64,000 nt of DNA, from assembly GCF_000350225.1 (NCBI RefSeq), contig NW_005178519.1, positions 195,632-259,631 on the forward strand, written 5' to 3'. The stretch is from Chondrus crispus (taxonomy: Eukaryota; Rhodophyta; Florideophyceae; Gigartinales; Gigartinaceae). The notes beneath the pieces were generated by a model that was not told where the DNA came from, did no database searches, and saw only the letters and a program-made list of their open reading frames with translations. Below are positions 32,149-40,731 of the stretch, in pieces; the stretch's first letter is position 1; each line of letters starts with the position of its first letter. A program made the translations under genes and the position numbers.

Positions 32149-32178
32149 GTGTTGGAGTGGCAATTTCTGGATGCACCC
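32149..32178 (-). repeat. Right terminal inverted repeat of Harbinger-2
   Basis: The reverse complement begins GGGTGCATCCAGAAATTGCC and is followed by the ATT duplication. Confidence 0.88.
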
Positions 32179-32232
32179 ATTTGGGCGTACTGTAAACTCT
32201 ACTGTACGCCTGACACAATAGTGCAGTAGTTT

Positions 32233-32937
32233 ATGGCACGCATAAAACGGCCTAGCAACCACCCCGACGTAATTCGGGAACGCCGCATCGCCGCAGCCAA
32301 AGCCCGCATTTCCGCCGCCGTATCTCCGCCGCCGTATCGGGCTACTGAGTCTACGCACTCAGGTTCGCCGCTCCGTGTCCGTCCGTCAAGCTCGCCGCCC
32401 CGTGGTCGCCTGTCCTCCTTCGCCGAGACGCCGCCCGTCCTGTACTCCTCACGTACTCCCCCGCGCTACGAGACTACTCCGCCCGTATCTCCCGTCGCGC
32501 GCACGGACTGTATTTCCGATTCTACGCTGTTTACGGCGCCGCCGTTGGTCGACATAGAGGCCATCGAGGCCTCTGAAGAAGAATCTTCGACCCCCGCTGC
32601 GCCTTCGTTCGACCTCGACGAAGGTCGCGCACTACATATATTTCGCGTTGCGACACAACGCGAGCATCGACGAGCGAATCCGCCCCCTCGCCGCTCACGC
32701 GTGTACCCCTGCCACCCCTGTGCGCACACGTTCCCTAGCTATAGACAACGTCGTGCGCACGAGGCAGGTACCGGCCATCGTCGCTCAGTAGCAGCTGCTG
32801 CGTATCCCACTGCCGGCCTGATGTGCCACGTGTGTGACCGTCGTTTCGGAAACGGGCACGACGCGGAGCAGCACTACAGTGGGACGATACACCACCGTGC
32901 TATTAGAAAAGTACGCCGCACGCGCCGCTCGAATTAA
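32233..32937 (+). CDS. Small two-finger C2H2 zinc-finger protein
   Basis: 234 residues without an intron. The first 150 residues are basic, then Pro/Ser-rich and probably disordered. Two C2H2 fingers follow: CHPCAHTFPSYRQRRAHEAGTGH and CHVCDRRFGNGHDAEQHYSGTIHH by eye, each CX2CX12HX5H, the wide spacing of U1/JAZ-type RNA- or nucleic-acid-binding fingers. The tail is strongly basic (RKVRRTRRSN). It starts 54 bp outside the right end of Harbinger-2, in the DNA into which that element inserted, so it is not part of it. It could be a host gene or a gene of another, unrecognised mobile element. No other function is claimed. Confidence 0.6.
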   Translation: MARIKRPSNHPDVIRERRIAAAKARISAAVSPPPYRATESTHSGSPLRVRPSSSPPRGRLSSFAETPPVLYSSRTPPRYETTPPVSPVARTDCISDSTLFTAPPLVDIEAIEASEEESSTPAAPSFDLDEGRALHIFRVATQREHRRANPPPRRSRVYPCHPCAHTFPSYRQRRAHEAGTGHRRSVAAAAYPTAGLMCHVCDRRFGNGHDAEQHYSGTIHHRAIRKVRRTRRSN

Positions 32938-32952
32938 AGTTTAACCTTTTAC

Positions 32953-33134
32953 TTGGCACCACTGTAAACGGACACTTGTCCCCACAAGACCAACCGTGAA
33001 CAGACACTTGGCCCTACAAAACCAACTGTAAACGGACACTTGTCCCCACAAGACCAACCGTGAACAGACACTTGGCCCTACAAAACCAACTGTAAACGGA
33101 CACTTGGCACTACAAATCCAACTAAAAAGGGACA
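32953..33134. repeat. Short tandem repeat array, about 35-bp half-units in a 70-bp period
   Basis: Alternating units of the types TGTAAACGGACACTTG with TCCCCACAAGACCAAC, and TGAACAGACACTTGGCCC with TACAAAACCAA, about five half-units in all. It lies between the zinc-finger gene and copia-2. Confidence 0.8.
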
Positions 33135-33287
33135 CTTGTCAGACAGTCCCGCGTACTACTACGGGTACAAAACACCACACGTTTACACGTAGTACACTCG
33201 GCACGCTACTACAGGAACATTTTTCGAGGTTAACATTCGCGTTTAGCCCGGATCCATTTTAATTATTATTTTGCAATAATTCTTAAT

Positions 33288-33575
33288 ATGGCTACTCTAA
33301 ATGGAATCCGAGATGCTTTGTCGAGCTATGACCCCCGATCCATGATCCAATGCGATGTCAAGGCTACGATCGCTCTCCATGTTATGGCGGACCCCCAACC
33401 TGACCCAGATGTTTGTGTTAGTAACCTCCGTGCAGACCTTCCCCCTGAAGTTCTATACTCAAGGGAGATGTTACGAGGCCGTACTGTTCTATATCGCCTT
33501 ATTCGAGACTACTTAGTGGTAGGGGATTGTCGTACACCGCGCACCCCTCCACTGACCGCATTTCTCACGGTCTAG
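33288..33575 (+). CDS. Small ORF in the copia-2 leader
   Basis: 95 codons from an ATG, in a different frame from the Gag that follows, with plausible amphipathic composition (SSYDPRSMIQCDVKATIALHV). It has no recognisable domain. It may be the displaced start of Gag or a chance frame. Confidence 0.3.
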   Translation: MATLNGIRDALSSYDPRSMIQCDVKATIALHVMADPQPDPDVCVSNLRADLPPEVLYSREMLRGRTVLYRLIRDYLVVGDCRTPRTPPLTAFLTV

Positions 33576-34858
33576 TTTACATGATCTATGTGGACAATGC
33601 AGACCGTATGCTTGTCAACCAAAGTCTCACCAGCTCCTCCATTGGCTCTACACATGGCAGCCAGCAATCTTTCCCTCAGTCCCACGACCCGCCCAACTCC
33701 AAGATTGCGCACAACATATCGTCCCGATTCAAGAAGGACGACCGATACAGCGGGAAAATTGGGGAAGATGTTCAGGATGCAATCAGCAACTACCGTGATT
33801 GTGCTGAGGATTTTCACCTCAGTGATGAGCAAATGCTTCGATTCTTTCACAACGTCTTTGATGGAGAAGCTAAGCGATTCTACCGCTCCCACGTTATCCG
33901 CAACGTGCAAGACTTTAACGCAGCCGCTTCACTCATGGTTGCCGAGTTTAATAGTCTTACGCGACAGAATAGGGTTCGCAAACTCCTCCAAAACCTCCGA
34001 CTTTCGCGAATTATGGAGACAAAACGAGTCCCTGTCTCAGAAGCATTGGAAGAACTTCGTGAAACAATCACAAAGTATACTCTACAAGGCCCTCCAACGC
34101 ACCAATCGGAGCAAGACAAAACTGAGTCTTTGCACGACGCCGTAATTGGAGTCGAATGGGCCAAGAGCGTGTTGACTCAAAGTTTGGCTGCCATACCTCC
34201 TTGGACGTTCCAACAGCTCTATACTGCCCTTGATGCTGCTTGGTTACAAGAACAGAAGCAGAAAGAAGGGTGCCATCGTGATCACAATGACGTACACCGT
34301 AACCAACCAATGCTTTTAATCCCTGGCATTCATTTTCAGCGTCAGAACACGTATGGCATCCCCCGCCGTCCGGGATCTGCTTCTTCCAATCCCAGGACGC
34401 CTTATCCTCCCCGACCTGCTTCTTCCAATCCCAGGACGCCTTATCCTCCCCGACATGCGAGTCACCACCAAACCATGAATAGTGCAGATCGATTCGGAAC
34501 CATTCGCGCTTGCCACAACTGTGGAAGTAAATTTCACCTCATTCCGGACTGTCCCAAGCCCTTAGCTCTCAGGAAGAATGTCAGCCACATGTTACAGACC
34601 AGACCAGCGAAACGCATCCTCTACGAGCTATGCGAGCAAGCCGAACATGCCCTAGGTACGAATGAGATCGATTTCGCAGCTTTCGCAGACGAACCACAAC
34701 ATGACCCCGGTGAAATGATTCTCAATGATTTCACCTTCAACGATGATGACGATGTCGCAGATCAGGCTGTGACACATCATCAAGTCGTACACACGCCACT
34801 GAAAGAAGAAGAAATACTGTGGGATACTGTAGATAATCTGGATCCAATGGATTTTTGA
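33527..34858 (+). CDS. gag: copia-2 Gag with zinc knuckle
   Basis: About 440 residues. A capsid-like helical region (FKKDDRYSGKIGEDVQDAI onward) aligns with copia-1 Gag. A duplicated PRxPxSSNPRTPYPPR segment and the zinc knuckle CHNCGSKFHLIPDC (CX2CX4HX4C) follow. The acidic C-terminus ends in TGA at 34856, before the protease. The true start may be ATG 33573 or 33582, since the first residues before VYMIYVDNADRM look non-coding. Confidence 0.75.
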   Translation: MSYTAHPSTDRISHGLVYMIYVDNADRMLVNQSLTSSSIGSTHGSQQSFPQSHDPPNSKIAHNISSRFKKDDRYSGKIGEDVQDAISNYRDCAEDFHLSDEQMLRFFHNVFDGEAKRFYRSHVIRNVQDFNAAASLMVAEFNSLTRQNRVRKLLQNLRLSRIMETKRVPVSEALEELRETITKYTLQGPPTHQSEQDKTESLHDAVIGVEWAKSVLTQSLAAIPPWTFQQLYTALDAAWLQEQKQKEGCHRDHNDVHRNQPMLLIPGIHFQRQNTYGIPRRPGSASSNPRTPYPPRPASSNPRTPYPPRHASHHQTMNSADRFGTIRACHNCGSKFHLIPDCPKPLALRKNVSHMLQTRPAKRILYELCEQAEHALGTNEIDFAAFADEPQHDPGEMILNDFTFNDDDDVADQAVTHHQVVHTPLKEEEILWDTVDNLDPMDF

Positions 34859-37513
34859 GTAGCAGCAGTCAACACCCGCAAAGTAAACACATTTTCTTTG
34901 CGACTGTCTGCAGTAAGAAGCGGTGTAAGTTCAAAATCACCCGCCGATCTAATCGAGCTCGCAGAACACGACTCCGTATATATCGGAGGAAACACAAAGA
35001 GATCCATACTGTATTCCACACCAACGAAAGGCGTAGTCCTCCACATGCAAACACGCCCAATCACAAGCCGAAATGGGATGGCGCATGTCTCGATACTGGT
35101 GCCCAACGAACCGTCATTGGCCTCGCACAAGCCAAAGCGTACTGTCGCTTCACTGGCACCAAATTCAAGCCCAAACCCAGCCCCATTCACTTCAGGTTTG
35201 GCAACGATATCCAATCATCCCTTGGAACCATGAACATCTCTATTCCTATTGCTGATAGGTACCTTATTCGTGAAAACGTGGACATCGTCAAGGCTAATGT
35301 CCCCTTTCTTATTGGACTTGACCTCTTGGACAAGTACCACATGTTCATTGATAGTGTCAACAACGTTCTCCGTTCCCCCAAAGCTTGGACCCGACGTGCC
35401 CCTTCAGCGTAAGCTGGGTCACATCTATCTGGAATGGAACCAGTCATTCAAGACTCACTTCACAAAGGCCGAACTCATCAAGCTCCACTGTGGTTTTTCT
35501 CATCCCACCTCAGAGAAATTGATGAACCTACTTCGCCTTGCTCGCCCTTTTGAAGCAGATGAAGCCACCAAGCAGTTTTTGGAATCTTTGCAAGCTGCTT
35601 GTGACACTTGTCAACGACTAGGCCCCACTCCCGTACGCTTCAAGGTATCGCTACCGAATGAACAAGAACTAAAGTTCGGAGAAGAGCTGTCTATTGACTT
35701 GATGTTTTTAGATGGAAAGGCAGTGCTTCACGTCATCGACACAGCCACTAGATTTTCATCGGCCATCTTTCTCGACGCTCATGGCGCCACTTATGGACAA
35801 AGCGTTGAAGGTATCTGGCTAGCCTTCGTGGAAGCCTGGTGTACCATGTATACTGGCCTCCCTAATCCACTTCGCGTTGACCAGGCATCCGCATTCACTT
35901 CTGACCGATGGCGCGAGATAACTTCACAATCTGGCATCCAACTTCGCATATCTGGTGTAAAAGCCCATTCCTCGTTAGGAATTGGCGAACGCCTTCACGG
36001 ACCGCTGCGAAGGATTTATAGAAAAGTACGAGCGGACTTCCCAGACGCTTCCCCTATTATTCTTCTGAAAATTGCAGTGAAAGCAATGAACGACACAATC
36101 GGAGAGAACGGTCTAGTCCCTTCTCTAATAGTCTTCGGAATTGTTCCACGCTTCCCAATCATAAGTACGGAAATACCTTCGCAGCGAGAAAGAATGCAAA
36201 TGCTTTCAACAGCGCAGATGGAAATGAACGCAATCATCGCAGAACGACGTGTACTAGCTGCTCTGAATCGGAACATCCCTCCAGCCTCCGATCGTGTGTA
36301 CAATCTTGGAGACGATATTCTAGTCTTTTCTGAGCAAGAGAAGCAATGGATCGGTCCATTCCTTGTTTGCAATGTTCACGGGCGAATGATAACTGTTCAG
36401 AACGGCGAAGGAACATATCGACAAACGTTCAACGCCTATCAAATCAAGCCATACTACGCTTCGCCTGAGTCTATTCTCCACCACCAAACTGCACCATTTC
36501 GTAGTCGCAAAGCCCAAAATTCACCCAATAACGTCTTCCTCACTGAAGTCATCCATCCAAATGACCCACGTGCACAACTATTTGATAAAGCTAAGCGAAA
36601 GGAGATAGAAGGACTAATTGAACGAGATACTTGGAGGTTTGTGCTTCGCAATGAAATTCCGGACAACGCAAACATCTTAAATGGACGCTTTGTCCTTGCC
36701 ATTAAAGACACTGGAACAAACAAGGAAGTTTGGAAAGCCCGATACGTCGTACAAGGCCACAAAGACCGAATGAAGCGATCATTCGTTCACGACACCTCAA
36801 CGGCACGGCAGTTCAGTGTCAAACTACTTGTCGGTCTAGCCGCCCTCTTCAGCTTCAGACTTTTCTCCACCGATGTCACACAGGCATACTTACAGAGCGC
36901 AGAAGAGCTTTCCCGTGATGTCTACATTAAACCATCATCGGAATTCGAACTGAATCCAGATCAGCTCCTGAAGCTGCTCAAACCCTTGTATGGACTAGCC
37001 GATAGTGGTGACTACTGGGGTAGAACATTAAAGAATCATCTAGAGAAGGAACTTGAGATGAAGCCCAGTGTAACAGACGCCGCTTTCTTCTTCAAGCGCA
37101 TTGGTGAGAAGCTTGCTGGTCTCTGTGCCACGTATGTAGATGACTGTCTTCAAGCTGGCACTGACGAATTCTGTCACCAGGCAAAGTGTGTCGAAAGGGA
37201 GTTCAAATGTCGACCGAGAGACTATGACAATGTCCAGTTTGCAGGCATCAAGATAGAATCCACACCTTACGGGTTCGAAATTCATCAGAGACACTATATC
37301 TCTAAGATCAAGAAGATGAATAGGGACGCCTCCTTCAAAGGCTTCCGTTCACTTCGAGCTCAATTATCCTGGGCTACTCAGTCACGCCCGGATATTTCAT
37401 GTGCAGTTGCACAGGCAGCCCAGGTTACGGAAGATCTTTTCAACTCGGACCCCAAGAAGCATTGTAAGGGACTAAATTCAGTTGTAAGCCATATACTTAC
37501 AACTGTAGCATAA
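34859..37513 (+). pseudogene. pol: copia-2 protease, integrase and RT, frame-disrupted and truncated
   Basis: The protease (GACLDTGAQRTVIG, intact DTG) lies one frame off Gag. Near 35385, beside a run of five C, the reading returns to the Gag frame and continues unbroken for over 700 residues. That stretch has integrase zinc region (LHCGFSHP to CDTCQR), catalytic SIDLMFLD, RVDQASAF and the KAHSSLGIGERLH segment, then RT with an intact YVDDCLQAG. It ends within the region before RNase H because the gypsy LTR follows. Two compensating one-base changes around the protease explain the frames best. Apart from these and the truncation, the copy looks young. Confidence 0.82.
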
Positions 37514-38203
37514 ACACCCCCAGACGACTGGAGGTGTTTGCGCAGTTCGACCTGTAGACCCCGGTTCGGAGAAGGGGTGAAGCGGGCCAACCAGCTACGG
37601 AACCGGGCTCGGGCCCGGGTAGCGGTGGTAGAGCGGGAGCGAGCAGGGACGCGCGCACGCACGAGCGGATCGACGCCTCGACGCCCCGGAGCAGCACTGG
37701 GTGACGTACCAGTGCTGACGGGCGGAGGCGGTTCCGTGCTCGCTCGCGTGCTGCGCGTCCACTCCGGCTCGGCTCCGACTAAACGCGCGCGAAGAGCGAA
37801 GGCGACGTTTAGAATAAGCTGGGTGGACTGACCTTGGCGGTCGGTTGAGGACAAGCCCCTGCTTGTCCCCTTCCGCCGCCGTCGGTCCGCTCCATATTTA
37901 ATATACAAAACACTCTATCATAACACTACAGTACCGTGGTACTGTAGTGGGCTACTGTAGTGCAGGTCGGCCTGCACTGTAATACTGTCAGTTATGTCGA
38001 GGCTGACAGTACACGTATCACTCGTAGTGCGTGCGCGCTTCGTTCGCGCGCTGTACACGTGTACACGTGTATGCGCAAGTCCCTTGTCCCCGTGGTGTAC
38101 ACGTGGACACGCGCGGTGGTACTGTAGAGCTCGACGCTCTACAGTAGCTGATCTAGTTCTTGATCTAATCTAATTTAAACCCCCAGGGGGGGGTTATACT
38201 ACA
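37504..38203 (-). repeat. 3' LTR of the gypsy element
   Basis: 700 bp, TGTAGCATAAAC to TTATACTACA on the plus strand, a short inverted terminus. Its U3 part (37924-38145) packs several hairpins: CACTACAGTACC with a 2-base loop, GTGCAGG, CTGTCAG, GCGCGC and ACTGTAGAGC stems. Confidence 0.93.
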
Positions 38204-38216
38204 CCGCCCCCCCCTC
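38204..38216 (-). promoter_or_regulatory. Polypurine tract of the gypsy element
   Basis: On the minus strand GAGGGGGGGGCGG directly abuts the 3' LTR, the expected primer site for plus-strand DNA synthesis. Confidence 0.85.
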
Positions 38217-38239
38217 AAGGCTGAACGTCCGCGGTCAGT
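38213..38239. repeat. 27-bp direct repeat beside the polypurine tract, copy 1
   Basis: Begins CCTCAAGGCTGAACGTCCGC. The second copy at 43801-43827 differs at one base. The two copies bound the extra module. Confidence 0.88.
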
Positions 38240-38263
38240 GCTCTCGGGCTTGTAGAGGCGACC

Positions 38264-39355
38264 ATGTCGGATCCCCCCCTTGCAGTCCTAGACTTGACCA
38301 GGATTCCACCTTACCCGTCCCCCTCATCGCGCGTATTCCACCTCTCCGCTATCCACACGGCCGCGCTCTCCCTGCACTGCTCTCTCCCTCGCCGCCCTCT
38401 CGCTCCCTCGCGAGTGGGGGCTTCTCGTTCCTTTCTTTCTGGCCCTGGCCATTCTCGCCACACCACTGTGGTTGTCCCCCTGTTCGTGGGGTGTCTCGCC
38501 ATCCGGGTCGGTATGCCGACCTCCATCGAAGGTCCTACCTCCGGCCCCGTTGCCGCCGTACCGGAGCCTCCGTGCTCCTCGCCGCCTCCCTCTAGGGCCC
38601 CTGGTCCCTGCCGGCCGACCGTCGCTGGCTTCGTGCCCCCAGAGGGGCGTATCACGAGGCAACCCGGCGCGGTCGTGCGCCCGTGGTCCACAGATCAGCC
38701 GTTCCAGAGGGTTCGCGGCTCCCGTGAGTCGACGTCGTCCGTCGAGATCGTTCCCGCCTCATGCAGTCGACCTGCCATCTCGTTGTCGCCTTCTGTTGAC
38801 GAACCAGTGACGCAGCGAGCCGGCTTGCTGCGTCAGGGGTCGGTGGGAGTGCAGTCGCCGCCGCCGCTTCGTACTGTACGGCCCGGCGAGGGCTCGGGTG
38901 GCACCCCGTCAGAGTGGTTCGGCGTCCCACTTGAACGATCGACGCCGCTCCCTCTCGACCGCCTGAAGTTCACCTGGTGTCGTTATGCCCGCTCGGGGGT
39001 TACCGTCGGGGAACTGCTAGCGCGTGAGACCCTCCGCCCGGACTTGCTACGTGTACGCAAGGTCTATGAGGCGGGTCGGGGGGAGGAAGCCTCCCTCGTG
39101 TTGGGGCGTCTCCTCGCGGAGGGGGACGGGGCGGCCTACCAGATCCCTACTGCGATCGTCGGCGATCGCACCTTTGCTTATAGCTTGGCCGAGGTAGAGT
39201 ACGTTGATCGGATGGCGGATTACCTTATTAACCGTGGGTCGTCGCCCTCTCGTGAGTTCGTCCTGTCCATGGTCGCGGGACTGTACGTAAGCCCCCGTCC
39301 CTTCGCCTACTCAAAAACACGCGTCGCCTTGCAGAAGTCAGCTTTTCGCTTATGA
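38264..39355 (+). CDS. Antisense ORF 1 of the gypsy element, unknown
   Basis: 363 codons on the strand opposite gag-pol, starting 60 bp inside the 3' LTR boundary. The N-terminal two thirds are Pro/Ser/Arg-rich and low complexity. From about residue 220 the composition becomes that of a folded domain (EWFGVPLERSTPLPLDRLKF, DRMADYLINRGSSPSREF). I recognise no family. Its TGA overlaps the ATG of the next ORF as ATGA, in another frame, so the two may be translated in a coupled way or joined by frameshifting. Transcription would have to start in or near the 3' LTR on the antisense strand. The frame stays open over 1 kb of GC-rich DNA, which alone is weak evidence; the tight linkage with the next ORF strengthens it. 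Confidence 0.55.
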   Translation: MSDPPLAVLDLTRIPPYPSPSSRVFHLSAIHTAALSLHCSLPRRPLAPSRVGASRSFLSGPGHSRHTTVVVPLFVGCLAIRVGMPTSIEGPTSGPVAAVPEPPCSSPPPSRAPGPCRPTVAGFVPPEGRITRQPGAVVRPWSTDQPFQRVRGSRESTSSVEIVPASCSRPAISLSPSVDEPVTQRAGLLRQGSVGVQSPPPLRTVRPGEGSGGTPSEWFGVPLERSTPLPLDRLKFTWCRYARSGVTVGELLARETLRPDLLRVRKVYEAGRGEEASLVLGRLLAEGDGAAYQIPTAIVGDRTFAYSLAEVEYVDRMADYLINRGSSPSREFVLSMVAGLYVSPRPFAYSKTRVALQKSAFRL

Positions 39356-40731
39356 GGCTACACCGCGTGGCCATTGCTCCCCACGATTGGGCAGCCTATA
39401 GGCACTCCGGAGAAGCGGACGGCCGCGTCTTCCGGTCGGCCGTCTTCGAGGACGGTCTCTTTCCAAGCGATTTTCCGTTACTCCCCACCGTGGTAGGGGA
39501 GTCACTCCCCTCGTTGGGAGTGCATCCCCTACTTCCGTACGTCTTAAAACACTTTGGGGTGGCGTGTACTGATCCGACCCACCCCGCACACGGCGCCCTG
39601 ATGTACAACGTGGAGAGGGAATGGGCATGGGCACTCGGCAACGCTTTCATGAACGAAGTATCGATCCATGGCCGGGTGTTCGTCCAGCCCATCAGCGTAT
39701 TAGCCCACCTGGGGAGGGTAGCGTGGGACCTTCCCAATGTCCCCCTACACCCGCTCGAGCGGAGTTCCCTACATGTACCTTGGACGTACGCCTTCGCCCT
39801 CGAGCTGATGCATCGAGCCTGTGATGCGGGGCCCCGTCACCTCCGTCACTGGACGGATTTCACCACTGGCGTACAGTCCTCGTTTCTGGCCTATGACCAT
39901 CGATCCGACGCCTTCATGGCGCGGCCTACCGTCGCGCCGCCCTCCACTAGGCCGTCGGGAGGCGGAGTCGGCTCGGCCTCACGACTGGCTCGAAAAAAAC
40001 GCTACCGCGATCTAGACGGGGAGCCCCCGACTTTCCCTTTTGCGGGTACGAACCCGCCATCCGGACTGTCGATGCCCGTGGGCAACCACCGCCGACCGGC
40101 GAGCCCTCAGGTTCCCCCAGTGCCTCCTCTTAACTCGGTTTCGACCCGTGCCGTCCCGAGCGGGGAAGCGCTACGTCGCCTGACGATCGAGCGGGCGGAT
40201 ATCCATGACATACCAATCTTACATCGCGCCCTCGGGGACGCGAGCGATCGTTCGTGGCCAGTGGAAAGGCTGCTGAGCACCCTTGCCAGCTGGTACTTGG
40301 CGCGGGGCGACGAGGCCCGGGGCATCGCCGCGCAGCGCGACTCGCACATGTCCGAACTCTGCCACGTGCGCCGCGAGTTATCGAGGGTGCGTGAGGCAAT
40401 GGCTACGCAGACCGGCGTACTCGAGCGGACGACCGCTGATCGGGACCGGTACCGGGCCGAGCGGGACGCACTTCGTGCTCCCCGGGTGGCCCCTCCGTCC
40501 ACTTCGCGCCCGGCCTTGCGAGATCCTTACGAAGATCCGGGGCGTGAAGCCCCGGTGGTAGAGAGCGCTGCGACTCTCGAGGGCGGCGAGCCGCGCTGGA
40601 CGCGTCACGACGAAGTGGCCATGCCTCCTCTCGAGGGGCTCGGCTCGGGGTTGCCCCGCCACCCAAGTTATTGCCCTCCGGGTCTCTATGGACCGGGTCC
40701 TACAGCGGCACCCAACGGCTCGAGCCGTTGA
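39352..40731 (+). CDS. Antisense ORF 2 of the gypsy element, unknown, coiled-coil C-terminus
   Basis: 459 codons starting at the ATGA overlap. The N-terminal 200 residues look like a globular domain rich in Trp, His and Leu (EREWAWALGNAFMNEVSIHG, HVPWTYAFALELMHRACD). A basic stretch KKRYRDLDG could be a nuclear signal. Residues about 265-380 are predicted helical and contain a heptad-like coiled coil (HVRRELSRVREAMATQTG, RTTADRDRYRAERDAL). The tail is Pro-rich. No catalytic motif is visible. Coiled coil plus basic segment would suit a structural or regulatory protein, but this is inference only. Confidence 0.58.
   Translation: MRLHRVAIAPHDWAAYRHSGEADGRVFRSAVFEDGLFPSDFPLLPTVVGESLPSLGVHPLLPYVLKHFGVACTDPTHPAHGALMYNVEREWAWALGNAFMNEVSIHGRVFVQPISVLAHLGRVAWDLPNVPLHPLERSSLHVPWTYAFALELMHRACDAGPRHLRHWTDFTTGVQSSFLAYDHRSDAFMARPTVAPPSTRPSGGGVGSASRLARKKRYRDLDGEPPTFPFAGTNPPSGLSMPVGNHRRPASPQVPPVPPLNSVSTRAVPSGEALRRLTIERADIHDIPILHRALGDASDRSWPVERLLSTLASWYLARGDEARGIAAQRDSHMSELCHVRRELSRVREAMATQTGVLERTTADRDRYRAERDALRAPRVAPPSTSRPALRDPYEDPGREAPVVESAATLEGGEPRWTRHDEVAMPPLEGLGSGLPRHPSYCPPGLYGPGPTAAPNGSSR

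Larger units (their letters stand above)
28956..32178. mobile_element. PIF/Harbinger DNA transposon (Harbinger-2)
   Basis: 3223 bp with terminal inverted repeats starting GGGTGCATCCAGAAATTGCC on both ends and the 3-bp direct repeat ATT outside them (28953-28955, 32179-32181). It carries a Myb/SANT-like protein (plus) convergent with a DDE transposase (minus). ATT is not the classical TWA target of the superfamily. Confidence 0.9.
33288..37503 (+). mobile_element. Ty1/copia retrotransposon (copia-2), 3'-truncated at the gypsy LTR
   Basis: Gag, protease, integrase and RT in copia order, related to copia-1. The sequence stops inside the RT/RNase H region exactly where the gypsy-family LTR starts (37504). 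No RNase H or 3' LTR is found on the far side of the gypsy element. A 5' LTR cannot be defined because its partner is gone, so the left limit is only that of the coding part. Confidence 0.82.

Noticed and set aside
32953..33134. Regularly spaced repeats resembling a CRISPR array
   Set aside because: The spacers are themselves repeated and the context is nuclear eukaryotic DNA; it is a tandem satellite.
14587..37513. Alternative genetic code with reassigned stops, to explain in-frame stops in many elements
   Set aside because: All three stop codons occur as lesions in transposons, while host genes use normal stops and have none inside.
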